A stretch of 64,000 nucleotides of DNA. Source: Nesterenkonia cremea. Its GTDB lineage: Bacteria > Actinomycetota > Actinomycetes > Actinomycetales > Micrococcaceae. The notes beneath the pieces were generated by a model, which had not been told where the DNA came from, ran no database searches, and saw nothing but the letters and a program-made list of their open reading frames with translations. The first letter of the stretch is position 1. Each line of letters starts with the position of its first letter. Positions 25,645-34,158 of the stretch are shown here, in pieces. The translations under genes were made by a program, and so were the position numbers. The stretch covers positions 1 through 64,000 of the forward strand of contig NZ_BMIS01000002.1 of NCBI RefSeq assembly GCF_014642675.1. Reading direction: 5' to 3'.

Positions 25645-26586
25645 ATGAAATCCCCACGCACTCTGCTCCCCGCCGCCGCGGTGATGGGCTCGATGCTGCT
25701 GGTCAGCTGCACCGGTGAGCCCGACGGATCTGCCGAAGGCGATGACGAGGTGATCACGGTGGCCACACAGCGCCAGCCGCACCTCTACGCCCCCTACGTC
25801 TATGAGGACTTCGCCCCGGAGGGTGTGACCATCGAGGTGGTCCCGATGGACAACTCCACCGACCAGGTCCAGGCGCTGATCTCCGGAGACGTGGACTTCG
25901 CGCTGACCGGTGTCCCAACCGTCATCACCAGCGTCTCCCAGGGTGAGGATGTCACGCTGATCGGCTCCGGCGCCGACGGCGGCAGCGGCCTCATCGGAGA
26001 CGCAGACATCGACGGCATCGCCGACCTCGAGGGACGCGAGATCGCCCACGTCCCCGGCTCCTCCCAGGAGATGGCCCTGCGGACGCTGCTCGAGGAGGAG
26101 GGGCTGGACCCGGACACCGATGTGGAGCTGGTGAACCTGGGCTATGCGGATATGTATGACGCACTCAGCGCAGGAGACGTGGATGCCTTCGCCGGTGCTG
26201 AGGTGGGAGTCTCCATGGCGCTGCTGGACGGCTTCGAGCCGGTGGGCGACATCTATGAGACCCCCTTGGGCTCGGTGAACATCGGCTTGGCCACCACCGG
26301 CACCCTGGCTGAGGAGGATCCCGAGCTGGTCGACCAGATCCTGGATGCCCATGCTGAGGCGGTTCAGGAGCTGGAGTCCGACGAGGAGGTCTGGATCGAG
26401 GGCGCGGCCACCCAGTTCGGCTTCGAGGAGGAGGTCCTGGAAGAGGCGGTGCAGAACATCTGGCTGGGCTCCGAGATCGATGAGGAGTACCGCAGCAGCA
26501 TGGAGGCGCTCACCGAGAACATGGTGGAGCTGGACGTGATCGACGAGGCCCCGGAGATCGACGACGTGGTCACCGAGGTGGACTGA
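25645..26586 (+). CDS. ABC transporter substrate-binding lipoprotein (NMT1/SsuA-like)
   Basis: A 313-residue binding protein with a lipoprotein signal (lipobox LVSC, Cys22) and the NMT1/THI5 or SsuA/TauA fold. Segments such as DQVQALISGDVDFALTGVP and DMYDALSAGDVDAFAGAE are typical of this group, which binds aliphatic sulfonates, nitrate, pyrimidine precursors or aromatic acids. The ligand cannot be named. It is strongly acidic. It starts 15 bp after tctA with GAAGAGGAG ahead of ATG 25645, so both transporter types belong to one operon. Confidence 0.88.
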   Translation: MKSPRTLLPAAAVMGSMLLVSCTGEPDGSAEGDDEVITVATQRQPHLYAPYVYEDFAPEGVTIEVVPMDNSTDQVQALISGDVDFALTGVPTVITSVSQGEDVTLIGSGADGGSGLIGDADIDGIADLEGREIAHVPGSSQEMALRTLLEEEGLDPDTDVELVNLGYADMYDALSAGDVDAFAGAEVGVSMALLDGFEPVGDIYETPLGSVNIGLATTGTLAEEDPELVDQILDAHAEAVQELESDEEVWIEGAATQFGFEEEVLEEAVQNIWLGSEIDEEYRSSMEALTENMVELDVIDEAPEIDDVVTEVD

Positions 26587-26587
26587 T

Positions 26588-27484
26588 ATGACCGCCACTC
26601 TGACCCACGAGAAGACCGCGGAGGCCGCCGCTGAGCCGCAGGCTCCGGCACCACGGCAGATGCCCCGCCTGCGCTCTCCCCGCTGGGGTCGCCTGGTCCT
26701 GGCCTTCCCGGTCCCGCTGGCGGTGCTGCTGATCTGGCACCTGGGCGTCCAGTTCGGCTGGACCCTGCCCTTCGGCATCCGCATGGCACAGCTCCCGACG
26801 CCGGCCGATGTGGGCGTGCGCCTGGCTGACCTGTTCGTCGGCGGCCTGCTGCCCAGCCCCTTCAGCGGGGAGGTCTACCAGCACATCTGGGCCAGCCTGG
26901 TGCGGGTGGCCTACGGCTTCGGCCTGGCTGTGGCGCTGGCCGTTCCCTTCGGCGTCATCCTGGGGCGCTCGGCCCTGGTGATGAAGCTCTTCGAACCCAC
27001 CATCAACGTCATCCGGCCCATCCCGGTGACCGCCTGGGCGCCGTTGGCGCTGATCATCATCGGCATCGGAGACCGCTCGGCGATCTTCCTGGTCTTCCTC
27101 GCGGCCTTCTTCCCCATGCTCATCAGCACCGCCGCAGCCGTGGCCCAGGTGCCGCCTCGGCTGCTGGAGGCCGCGGCCATGCTGGGCATGCCGCGCTGGA
27201 AGCGGATGGTCGCCGTCGTCGTGCCCTCCTCCATCCCCGGGATCTTCAGCGGTCTGCGCGTGGGGCTGGGACTGGCCTGGGCGCTGCTCGTGGTCGGCGA
27301 GATGGTCGGCATCAACATCGGTCTTGGCGCCATGATCTTCGAGGGCCGGCAGCTCAACCAGATCGACCTGATCATGGCCGGGATGGTGATCATCGGCGTG
27401 CTCGGTTTCCTGACCGACCGCCTGCTCACCGCCCTGCTGAAGCTGCTGTCCCGAGGTCGTCCCGTTCTGCAGGAGGTCGCATGA
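26588..27484 (+). CDS. ABC transporter permease (SsuC/TauC-like)
   Basis: A 298-residue inner-membrane permease of the binding-protein-dependent type. Six predicted helices and the EAA loop EAAAMLGMPRWKRMVAVVVP near 195-214, which contacts the ATPase, are present. The N-terminal 30 residues are cytosolic. It follows the binding protein with a 1-bp gap and overlaps the ATPase gene by 4 bp, giving a tightly coupled binding protein-permease-ATPase set. Confidence 0.92.
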   Translation: MTATLTHEKTAEAAAEPQAPAPRQMPRLRSPRWGRLVLAFPVPLAVLLIWHLGVQFGWTLPFGIRMAQLPTPADVGVRLADLFVGGLLPSPFSGEVYQHIWASLVRVAYGFGLAVALAVPFGVILGRSALVMKLFEPTINVIRPIPVTAWAPLALIIIGIGDRSAIFLVFLAAFFPMLISTAAAVAQVPPRLLEAAAMLGMPRWKRMVAVVVPSSIPGIFSGLRVGLGLAWALLVVGEMVGINIGLGAMIFEGRQLNQIDLIMAGMVIIGVLGFLTDRLLTALLKLLSRGRPVLQEVA

Positions 27485-28257
27485 CTGCATCAGTGAAGAC
27501 CGGCGCCATCTCCATCCGAGGAGTGGGCAAGAGGTACAGCGAGGACGCCCCCTGGGCGATGCGCGGATTCGACCTGGAGGCGGCTCCGGGGGAGCTGGTC
27601 GCCATCGTCGGGGCCAGCGGCTGCGGCAAGAGCACCGTGCTGCGCATGGTCTCAGGCTTCGAGGGGCCCACCGAAGGGGAGATCAGCCTGGACGGTGCGC
27701 CCATCAAGGCTCCGGGGCCGGACCGCGGGTTCGTCTTCCAGGACTACGGGCTCTTCCCCTGGCTGACCGTGGCCGAGAACGTGGAGTTCGGTCCCAAGCA
27801 GGCCGGCCTGGGACGGGCCGCACGTAGGGAGCGGGTCCAGGAGTATCTGGAGCTGGTGGGACTGACGCGGGTGCGCGCCTCCTATCCGCATCAGCTCTCC
27901 GGAGGCATGCAGCAACGCGTGGCCATCGCTCGCGTGCTGGCCAATAAGCCCACAGTCATGCTGATGGATGAGCCCTTCGGGGCGTTGGACGCGCTGACCC
28001 GTGAGCAGATGCAGGCAGACCTGGCCGATATCCGGCGCCGGGTGGGGACCACGGTGCTGTTCGTGACGCACAGCATCGAGGAGGCGGTCCAGCTGGCCGA
28101 CCGCGTGGTCATCATGACCGGCGGGATGTCCCATGGGGTTCCGGGGCACATCCGGCGGATCGTCGACATCGAGCTCGGTGAGGAGCGCGACCCCACCAGC
28201 ACGGCCTTCACCGACCTCGAGCGGGCCATCTCAGAAGAGGTCCACGCCAAGCTCTGA
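27481..28257 (+). CDS. ABC transporter ATP-binding protein (SsuB/TauB-like)
   Basis: A 258-residue ATPase. Walker A GASGCGKST is at 44-52, the Q-loop is in FVFQDYGLFPWLTV, the signature LSGGMQQRVA is near 139, Walker B VMLMDEPFGALD is near 158, and the H-loop is in VLFVTHSIEEA. ATG 27481 overlaps the permease stop. The subtype with LFPWLTV is typical of nitrate/sulfonate/taurine-class importers. It is the last gene of the operon; a palindromic repeat follows 12 bp later. Confidence 0.93.
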   Translation: MTASVKTGAISIRGVGKRYSEDAPWAMRGFDLEAAPGELVAIVGASGCGKSTVLRMVSGFEGPTEGEISLDGAPIKAPGPDRGFVFQDYGLFPWLTVAENVEFGPKQAGLGRAARRERVQEYLELVGLTRVRASYPHQLSGGMQQRVAIARVLANKPTVMLMDEPFGALDALTREQMQADLADIRRRVGTTVLFVTHSIEEAVQLADRVVIMTGGMSHGVPGHIRRIVDIELGEERDPTSTAFTDLERAISEEVHAKL

Positions 28258-28268
28258 CCTGCCAGCGT

Positions 28269-28341
28269 CGAATTGCGTACCCCGTTGTCGTGAATGGAGC
28301 ACACGATTCGCGTATTCACCACAACGCGGTACGCAATCCGG
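28269..28341. repeat. Intergenic palindromic repeat, copy 2 of 3
   Basis: About 73 bp between the stop of the ABC ATPase gene and the convergent GntR gene. GAATTGCGTACCCCGTTGT near the left end pairs imperfectly with ACAACGCGGTACGCAATC near the right end, and GTGAAT with ATTCAC inside. The sequence is closely related to copies 1 (21522-21594) and 3 (38668-38739). It may also serve as a transcription end for both facing genes. Confidence 0.8.
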
Positions 28342-28552
28342 CGCCGCCCCAGAGCTGCTGGGGATCAAGCACGTCGTTTCGCGGCAGCGAGCAGATCAAC
28401 TCCATGGCCGCATATCGGGTTCAAGGTTTCCCCCGTAGGTGAGATCACCAGTGGCCCGCAGGACATCGGCCGACACGAGGCCAGCCTCGGCTACAACCCA
28501 GCCCGCGAGTCCTCATGCGGTCGACGAGGAGAGCTGGTGACTCCGGGCCGGT
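28342..28552. other. Intergenic sequence without recognisable gene
   Basis: This stretch between the repeat and the 3' end of the minus-strand GntR gene contains short open frames only. None resembles a known family or has a convincing start signal. It could be the decayed remains of a gene. Confidence 0.5.
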
Positions 28553-29170
28553 TCAACGCTGGCGAAGGGCTGACTCCAGATGCTGGCGCATGAGGTCTGC
28601 GGCCTCAGCAGCCCGGTGGGCATCGATATGGCGCACGAGCTCTGTATGCTCCTCGATGGACTTCTCCCACCTCTCATCGGTGCGCAGCGTGGTGGGTGTC
28701 ACCGACATGGACTGCACCCCGTATTTCCGGTTGGCCTCCAGCAGGAACGGATTGCCGGAGGCCTGCCAGATCTCTTCATGGAATCGGTAGTTCAGGTCAC
28801 GCCGCAGCTCCGATGAGGGGTTTTTCAAGCCCTGCTGCTCAGCCAAGGAAGCTTCCAAACGGATGATGGTGTTCTCGCTGCGACGCATCGCCGCCAGTCG
28901 GCAGGCCTCAGACTCGAGCAGAGCGCGGGTCTCATACAACTGGCCCAGCCGTTCCTCGTCCCAGACCGTCACCCGGGTACGACGATTTTGCCGCTCTGCC
29001 AGACCATCTTCGATCAGTCGGGCGACTCCCTCTCGGACCGGGGTCCGAGAGGTGCCCGTCAGATCAGCTATGGCGCGCTCATTCAGATCGTCTCCCTGTG
29101 CCAAGGTCCCATCGAGGATCTTGGCCCGGAGCTGGTCATATACCACATCGACCTGAGAGTTCTTCGTCAT
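28553..29170 (-). CDS. GntR-family regulator, FCD type
   Basis: A 205-residue GntR regulator with the winged helix VYDQLRAKILDGTLAQGDDL and TGTSRTPVREGVARLIEDGL, then an FCD ligand-binding domain with the likely metal-binding NYRFHEEIWQ and IEEHTELVRHI histidines. I chose ATG 29170, whose ATGA overlaps the stop of the upstream flavoprotein gene; the frame is also open from a GTG at 29182. It is the third gene of a minus-strand LysR-flavoprotein-GntR run. A GGTATACC palindrome at 30652-30659 is a plausible binding site. Confidence 0.88.
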   Translation of the reverse strand: MTKNSQVDVVYDQLRAKILDGTLAQGDDLNERAIADLTGTSRTPVREGVARLIEDGLAERQNRRTRVTVWDEERLGQLYETRALLESEACRLAAMRRSENTIIRLEASLAEQQGLKNPSSELRRDLNYRFHEEIWQASGNPFLLEANRKYGVQSMSVTPTTLRTDERWEKSIEEHTELVRHIDAHRAAEAADLMRQHLESALRQR

Positions 29171-30639
29171 GAAGCCGCGCACCGTCCCGCAATACGTCCG
29201 AATACGATTCCCGCAGCGAGTCCAGAGCCTCCGGGATAGTTCTCGCTAAACAGTCCACCGAGTGCTTCGCCGCATGCGAAGAGCCCAGGGATCGGGGTCC
29301 CGTCCAACTTTAGTACACGGGCGCATTCGTCCCCTTTGAGCCCACCGAAGGTGAAGGTGATACCGCACGTGACGGGATAGGCATAGTATGGTGGCTCCGA
29401 GATGGCGTTGGCCCAGTTCGATTTCACCGGCGCAGTACGCGCGATTCGGCCATCTTTGACATTGGGATCGAACTCCGCAGAGGTATCGATGGATCGGTTG
29501 AACGCCGCTATGGTCTCTTCCAGCCCAGTCTTGTCTATGCCGGTCTGTGCGGCGAGCTCCTCCAGCGAGCCTGCGATGTGCTCGCCCACGCCAGGCACCT
29601 CGTACTCCTCAGCGCGCAGCATCGGCCGCAATGGGGCATCGAAGATCTGCCAGGCGATGGCCCCAGGCTGCATGAGCACCTCTTTGCCGTACTTGGCGTA
29701 GGTGAGGTTGCGGAAGTCTGCCCCCTCATCCACAAATCGTCGACCTTGACGGTTTACGATGATTCCAAGGGGGTAGCTCTGCCGAGTCAGACGGTTGGTG
29801 ACCTCAAAGTTGGACTCATTGCCCACGAAACCTGCGTCCCACTGCGTGGCGTGGCCGGACGACCAGTCCCCGCCCTTGGCTGCGCCCAGGGCAATGGCCT
29901 CTTCGAGCATGGTGCCGGTGTTGAAGGGCGTGCCGCGGGTCACCGCGTGGTACCACTGCTGCCCCATGTGTTCGGCGCGCATCTGTCTGCTTGCTTCAAA
30001 GCCTCCGCTGCCCAAGACAGTTGCCTCGGCACGAACAGCATATTCTTCACCGTCCTTTTCGAACACGACGCCGGTCACCGCACCTGCCACTTCCACAAGG
30101 CGAGTTGCACGGGCTTCGTAGATGACCTCTATGCCCGACTCTGCGGCGATGGCGAAGTGATCGCGCATGAGGCCTTCACCGCCGTCGACGTTGCCCACAT
30201 GCAAGCCGCCCCAAAAGAGGAAGCTGCCATCCGGGCGCTCATATGCCTGGCGCTCGTACATAAGGCGGTACTTCATCCCCTTGGCTTTCAGCCACCGCAT
30301 ATCTCCTGAGACTCGGGATGTCAGTGTCTCAGTCATCCGAGGATCATTCCGCCCCCGGGTGACCTTCTTCAGGTCGGCGGCGTAGTCCTCCGCTGTGTAA
30401 GCCGGAACCTCACTGCGGCTGTGGCGCTCATCCGGCTCGACCAGGTCCTTCAGGCTCTCAAGACCCTCATGGGTCATTCGCGTGGCACCAGCGGTGAAGT
30501 AGCTGTTGCCACCTGCTTGCTCCTTCGGGGCAGCCTCCAACATCAGGACCGTTTTACCTTCGTCTCGTGCAGCATGAGCCGCGCACATCGCTGCATTGCC
30601 GGCCCCGACCACGAGGACATCTGCTGTATAGGTGTACAT
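29167..30639 (-). CDS. FAD-dependent dehydrogenase, tricarballylate dehydrogenase (TcuA)-like
   Basis: A 490-residue flavoprotein of the fumarate reductase/succinate dehydrogenase family. The N-terminal dinucleotide fold VLVVGAGNAAMCAAHAARD is at 9-27, and the C-terminal FAD site GEALGGLFSENYPGGSGLA is near 456-474. The length, the AGGNSYFTAGATRM segment and the lack of an N-terminal signal fit TcuA, which oxidises tricarballylate to cis-aconitate. The neighbouring LysR, tricarboxylate transporter and PrpF genes support an organic-acid substrate. The TcuB electron-transfer partner is not in the window, so another electron acceptor must serve. Substrate assignment is inference. Confidence 0.8.
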   Translation of the reverse strand: MYTYTADVLVVGAGNAAMCAAHAARDEGKTVLMLEAAPKEQAGGNSYFTAGATRMTHEGLESLKDLVEPDERHSRSEVPAYTAEDYAADLKKVTRGRNDPRMTETLTSRVSGDMRWLKAKGMKYRLMYERQAYERPDGSFLFWGGLHVGNVDGGEGLMRDHFAIAAESGIEVIYEARATRLVEVAGAVTGVVFEKDGEEYAVRAEATVLGSGGFEASRQMRAEHMGQQWYHAVTRGTPFNTGTMLEEAIALGAAKGGDWSSGHATQWDAGFVGNESNFEVTNRLTRQSYPLGIIVNRQGRRFVDEGADFRNLTYAKYGKEVLMQPGAIAWQIFDAPLRPMLRAEEYEVPGVGEHIAGSLEELAAQTGIDKTGLEETIAAFNRSIDTSAEFDPNVKDGRIARTAPVKSNWANAISEPPYYAYPVTCGITFTFGGLKGDECARVLKLDGTPIPGLFACGEALGGLFSENYPGGSGLAAGIVFGRIAGRCAAS

Positions 30640-30651
30640 TAGGGCTCCTAG

Positions 30652-30659
30652 GGTATACC
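30652..30659. promoter_or_regulatory. GGTATACC palindrome upstream of the flavoprotein gene
   Basis: A perfect 8-bp palindrome with the GTATAC core lies 13 bp upstream of the flavoprotein start codon. The same core occurs at the other GntR gene (21713-21720). It is a candidate operator for the GntR protein at 28553-29170. Confidence 0.4.
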
Positions 30660-30688
30660 AAGAGACCTAAGAAGCATGCCAACTGCTC

Positions 30689-31609
30689 TTATGTGGTGTC
30701 AACACCTCGGCCCTTACGCCGCGCCACGTCCATGAGGATGGATCGGAAGGCCACCTCGGCAGGCGAGTAGACCCGTTCTTCGCGCTGAGCCATCATTACG
30801 GAACGGACCGGCCCTTGCTCTCCCAGCGACAGCACGCGGACATCGGGGTGTTGTACGGCTACTGCTCCACGCGGCGCCATGGCAACCCCAATGCCGACAC
30901 TGACCATGGCCTGAACTTCCTGGTAGTTATTGGCGTACAGCGTGATGGACGGCCGGAAGCCTGCGCTCTCTGTGGCGCGCTCAAGGACTTCGACGACGGG
31001 GTGGCGGTTGGCCCGCACGATCCAGGACTCGTTGCGCAGCTCTTCAAGGCGCACCTCTCCGCGCTCTGCGAGTGGGTGGTGCCTGGAGACCAGGATCACC
31101 GATTCTTCTTTGAAGAGTTCCTCCACGCGTGCGCCGTCGATGTTCACCGGATTCCATGGGTACTCCCAGAGGAAGGCGATGTGGGAGCGGCCTCGCTCCA
31201 GGTCATCCATAAGCAGATCCAGTCGACCGCTCTTGAGGGCGAGGTTGATCGCCGGATAGCGAGACTTGAAGGTTTCGATGACCTCCGGCAGAAAGGAGGC
31301 TGCAACAGTCGGGAACGCGCCGACGATCAGCGATCCGCGGTTTCCTTCAGCCAGGTCCTTGAGGTCTGCGGAGGCGGCATCGAGCTGGCGAAGCACCTTT
31401 CGCGCATGGTTGACCAGAATGTGGCCAGCATCAGTGGGAACGATGCCGCGAGCCCTGCGCCTGAGCAGCGGCTGATCCACCTCACGCTCAAGCTTCTTCA
31501 GCTGTTGGGAGACGGCTGAGGCGGTGTAGTCGAGCTCATCTGCGGCGGCGGTGACCGAGCCGTGCTCGACAACATGGACAAGAATTGCAAGCCTCTGAGG
31601 GTTAAGCAT
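30689..31609 (-). CDS. LysR-family transcriptional regulator
   Basis: A 306-residue LysR protein. The N-terminal helix-turn-helix HGSVTAAADELDYTASAVSQ is at 16-35, followed by the linker helix and a periplasmic-binding-like effector domain. On the minus strand TAGAAT (31621-31616) lies 6 nt before ATG 31609, so the message is probably leaderless. It lies upstream of the flavoprotein gene on the same strand and is divergent from prpF, the usual place for a LysR activator of a catabolic operon (compare TcuR). Confidence 0.92.
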   Translation of the reverse strand: MLNPQRLAILVHVVEHGSVTAAADELDYTASAVSQQLKKLEREVDQPLLRRRARGIVPTDAGHILVNHARKVLRQLDAASADLKDLAEGNRGSLIVGAFPTVAASFLPEVIETFKSRYPAINLALKSGRLDLLMDDLERGRSHIAFLWEYPWNPVNIDGARVEELFKEESVILVSRHHPLAERGEVRLEELRNESWIVRANRHPVVEVLERATESAGFRPSITLYANNYQEVQAMVSVGIGVAMAPRGAVAVQHPDVRVLSLGEQGPVRSVMMAQREERVYSPAEVAFRSILMDVARRKGRGVDTT

Positions 31610-31623
31610 TTAGTGATTCTAAA
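31609..31623. promoter_or_regulatory. TTTAG-N5-CTAAA palindrome on the LysR start and -10 box
   Basis: TTTAG (31609-31613) and CTAAA (31619-31623) flank a 5-bp spacer. The palindrome covers both the predicted -10 box of the LysR gene and the first base of its start codon, a position suited to autorepression. Confidence 0.4.
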
Positions 31624-31762
31624 CTATTGCTAACTTGCTGTTCCAGAATGTTCACTCTCGGGATCAGCGAGTCTAAAACTGCCCATAGTGGCCCTCCGTG
31701 TCGTAGTGAGGTGCTCCGGGCGGGCCATGAATCCTAGAAGCCCTCTCCATGAGTTAAGTTCT

Positions 31763-31776
31763 ACTACGTATGTAGT
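31763..31776. promoter_or_regulatory. ACTAC-N4-GTAGT palindrome in the LysR/prpF gap
   Basis: A perfect 5-bp inverted repeat with a 4-bp spacer lies in the 243-bp gap between the divergent LysR and prpF genes, about 77 bp before the prpF start. This is a plausible activator site, but no footprint-like second half-site was seen. Confidence 0.35.
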
Positions 31777-31852
31777 CAGCAAATGAACATTGATTTCATA
31801 TGTGGTCGCCACCACACTCGTCTATGACCCAGCGAAGTGTGATGGAGGACAT

Positions 31853-32947
31853 ATGGCAGAGGTTACGGGAACCTGGATCCGTGGAGGCACCAGCAAATGC
31901 TGGGTGTTTGAGACCGAGGACATAGAGGCCACCGGTCTCACCCCGGATGAGTTCCTGCCCCGCATCTATGGTAGCCCCGACCATCGGCAGCTCGACGGCG
32001 TGGGTGGTGCCACCTCCACGACCAGCAAAGCCATGCTGCTCTCCCGCTCGGAGGAACCAGACATCGACGTCGTCTACACCTTTGCCCAGGTGGGGATCGA
32101 CGAGCTCAAAGTCGATTGGGGCAGCAACTGCGGTAACTGCTCAAGTACAGCCGGCCTTTATGCCGTGGAGCAGGGCTGGGTGGAACTAGCCCAGGACATG
32201 ACTTACGTTCGCACCTATAACACCAATACCGGTCAGCTTATCGTTCAGCGTATCCCCACCCCTGGTGGCGCGCTGCCGGAGAGCCCCACTGCAATGATCC
32301 CTGGCACCTTGTACCCGGGATACGAAGTCGGACTGGGCTTTGTGGAACCGTCTGGAAAGACCTTGGGAGCGCTGCTGCCGACAGGCAGAACCCGCGAGGA
32401 CCTCTCCGTCGCCGGCACCTCATGGCCGGTGACCTTGGTCGACGCCGGTGCCCCGGCGGTCATCCTCCCGGCAGAGGCCGTGGGCCTCGTCAAGATTCCT
32501 CATGAAGACTGGACCGATGCTGTTCGCGCACGCCTGGCAGAACTGGACCAGGTACGGCGGGCCGGTGCCGTGGCCATGGGAATGGCCACCACAGCCGGCG
32601 AAGCCGAACGTGCGGTACCCAAACTGGGAATCGTGGGACCCTCCCGCACAGACGGTGCGGACCTGGAAGTGCTCATGCTCTCCATGGGCCACCCTCACCC
32701 AGCTATGCCGATTACCGGAAGTGTCGCGATGACCATGGCGTCATTCACCGCCGGGACATGGCCAGCAGAATTCGCTGACGCTGACGCTGACCCGCAGAAC
32801 CTGCGGCTGCGCACTCCAGCTGGTGTGATCGCCACATTCGCCGATGATTCAGGACCCCAGCTCATCGTTGGAGCCGATCGGACCGCCCGGACCCTGGCCT
32901 CGGCCAGGCTTCATCTGCCTGCACCTGTTCCTATGACAGCAGTCTGA
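31853..32947 (+). CDS. prpF: PrpF-family isomerase
   Basis: A 364-residue PrpF protein (diaminopimelate epimerase fold). The N-terminal RGGTSKCWVF is near 10-19, and the catalytic segment GSNCGNCSSTAG carries the cysteine pair region; the second half has MSMGHPHPAMPITGS. PrpF isomerises 2-methylaconitate, and relatives act on aconitate. GGAGG at 31844-31848 precedes ATG 31853; the frame is open further upstream to 31790. No prpBCD genes are in the window, so a role on aconitate-like products of the flavoprotein fits better than propionate degradation. That is inference from neighbours. Confidence 0.85.
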   Translation: MAEVTGTWIRGGTSKCWVFETEDIEATGLTPDEFLPRIYGSPDHRQLDGVGGATSTTSKAMLLSRSEEPDIDVVYTFAQVGIDELKVDWGSNCGNCSSTAGLYAVEQGWVELAQDMTYVRTYNTNTGQLIVQRIPTPGGALPESPTAMIPGTLYPGYEVGLGFVEPSGKTLGALLPTGRTREDLSVAGTSWPVTLVDAGAPAVILPAEAVGLVKIPHEDWTDAVRARLAELDQVRRAGAVAMGMATTAGEAERAVPKLGIVGPSRTDGADLEVLMLSMGHPHPAMPITGSVAMTMASFTAGTWPAEFADADADPQNLRLRTPAGVIATFADDSGPQLIVGADRTARTLASARLHLPAPVPMTAV

Positions 32948-33020
32948 ACTTCACCCTACGGGACCTGCCTCAGGAGCTGGTCTGTGACCCATCTGCACCC
33001 GAATCTTCAAGGATAATGCA

Positions 33021-34127
33021 ATGTCACATCGTATCTCCCGGAGAAACTTTTTCCAACTGGGCGCCCTCGGCGGAGCTGCTGCTGCGCTCTCTGCATGCGC
33101 CCCACAGCAAGCTGCTTTCAACCCGTCCGGACCGGGCATCATCGACACTGTGGTTCCCTACGCCACCGGCGGCGGCACGGACAGCTGGGCGCGCTTCATC
33201 GCTCCCTATTTCGCCGATGTTCTCGAGGACGCACAGCGTTTCCAGATCGAGAACATCACCGGCGGGGAGTCTGTCACCGGCACGAACGCCTATGTGGATT
33301 CTGGAGTCAACGACGGCTCCTATCTCCTGGTCAGCTCAGGAACCACCTATTTCAACGGGATCCTCGAGCAGGAGAACGTCCGCTATGACTTCACTGGAAT
33401 GACGCCGCTGGTGCTGCATGGGACCGGATCGGTGATGTATTCAGGAGCCGACAGCGGCATCACCTCCATGCAGGAGCTGCTCGAGCGCGGCACTGAGGCA
33501 ACGTTCGGCGGCATCTCCGCGGCAGGTCTGGACCTGCTTCCAGTGCTTGCCGTCGAAGTTCTCGGCGGGGGCATCACCAGTGTCTACGGCTTTGAGGGCA
33601 ATGGCCCCATCCGTTTGGCCTTGGCACGTGGTGAGATCGACGTCGGATTCGACACCACCTCCACCTACTTGGGGCAGATCAAGCCAGAAGTGGATGCCGG
33701 GGAAGCCTTTCCGCTGCTCTCAGTGGGAGTCCTCGACGATAACGGCGAGGTGGTGCGCGACCCCGCGATGCCCGAGATCCCCACCCTGGAAGAGATCCAT
33801 CGGGATCTTCACGGCACCGGCCCCTCCGGTCCGGCATACGAGGCGTACCAGGCTTTTGTCACCTCTGGCTTCTACTACCAGAAGGGCTTCTGGACCAACG
33901 CAGGCGATGACGACGACGAACTGCAGGACCTCTACGCCGAGGCGGTGGAGACCCTCAACAGCGACGAGCAATTCCTTGAGGAAGCCGCAGGCGCCCTGGG
34001 TGGATACGAGCTCATGCCTGGAAAAGGCAACTTCGAGGCATTCCGGGACTCGCTGAACATCAGCCAGGAGACCCTCGACTTCACCAAGACATTCCTCACC
34101 GAAGAGCACGGTGCGGCCCTGGCCTGA
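33021..34127 (+). CDS. Tripartite tricarboxylate transporter substrate-binding protein, Tat-exported lipoprotein
   Basis: A 368-residue TctC/Bug-family binding protein. The signal has a twin-arginine motif (SRRNFFQLG at 6-14) and a lipobox LSAC (Cys26), suggesting folding before export and lipid anchoring. The ligand-site segment VVPYATGGGTDSWAR near 44-58 is typical. It is acidic. The other TctC in the window (22573-23571) uses an ordinary signal, so the two proteins follow different export routes. It lies 73 bp after prpF and 31 bp before the TctA-TctB gene. Confidence 0.9.
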   Translation: MSHRISRRNFFQLGALGGAAAALSACAPQQAAFNPSGPGIIDTVVPYATGGGTDSWARFIAPYFADVLEDAQRFQIENITGGESVTGTNAYVDSGVNDGSYLLVSSGTTYFNGILEQENVRYDFTGMTPLVLHGTGSVMYSGADSGITSMQELLERGTEATFGGISAAGLDLLPVLAVEVLGGGITSVYGFEGNGPIRLALARGEIDVGFDTTSTYLGQIKPEVDAGEAFPLLSVGVLDDNGEVVRDPAMPEIPTLEEIHRDLHGTGPSGPAYEAYQAFVTSGFYYQKGFWTNAGDDDDELQDLYAEAVETLNSDEQFLEEAAGALGGYELMPGKGNFEAFRDSLNISQETLDFTKTFLTEEHGAALA

Positions 34128-34158
34128 ACCTGCCGACTGAGACAGAAAGTACCTAGAC

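Noticed and set aside
24736..26784. 682-codon minus-strand ORF opposite tctA and the ABC binding protein
   Set aside because: Shadow of membrane and acidic codons; low-complexity His/Gln/Gly sequence.
28294..28593. 99-codon plus-strand ORF after the ABC operon
   Set aside because: It starts inside a palindromic repeat, overlaps the end of the GntR gene and has no recognisable domain or ribosome binding site.
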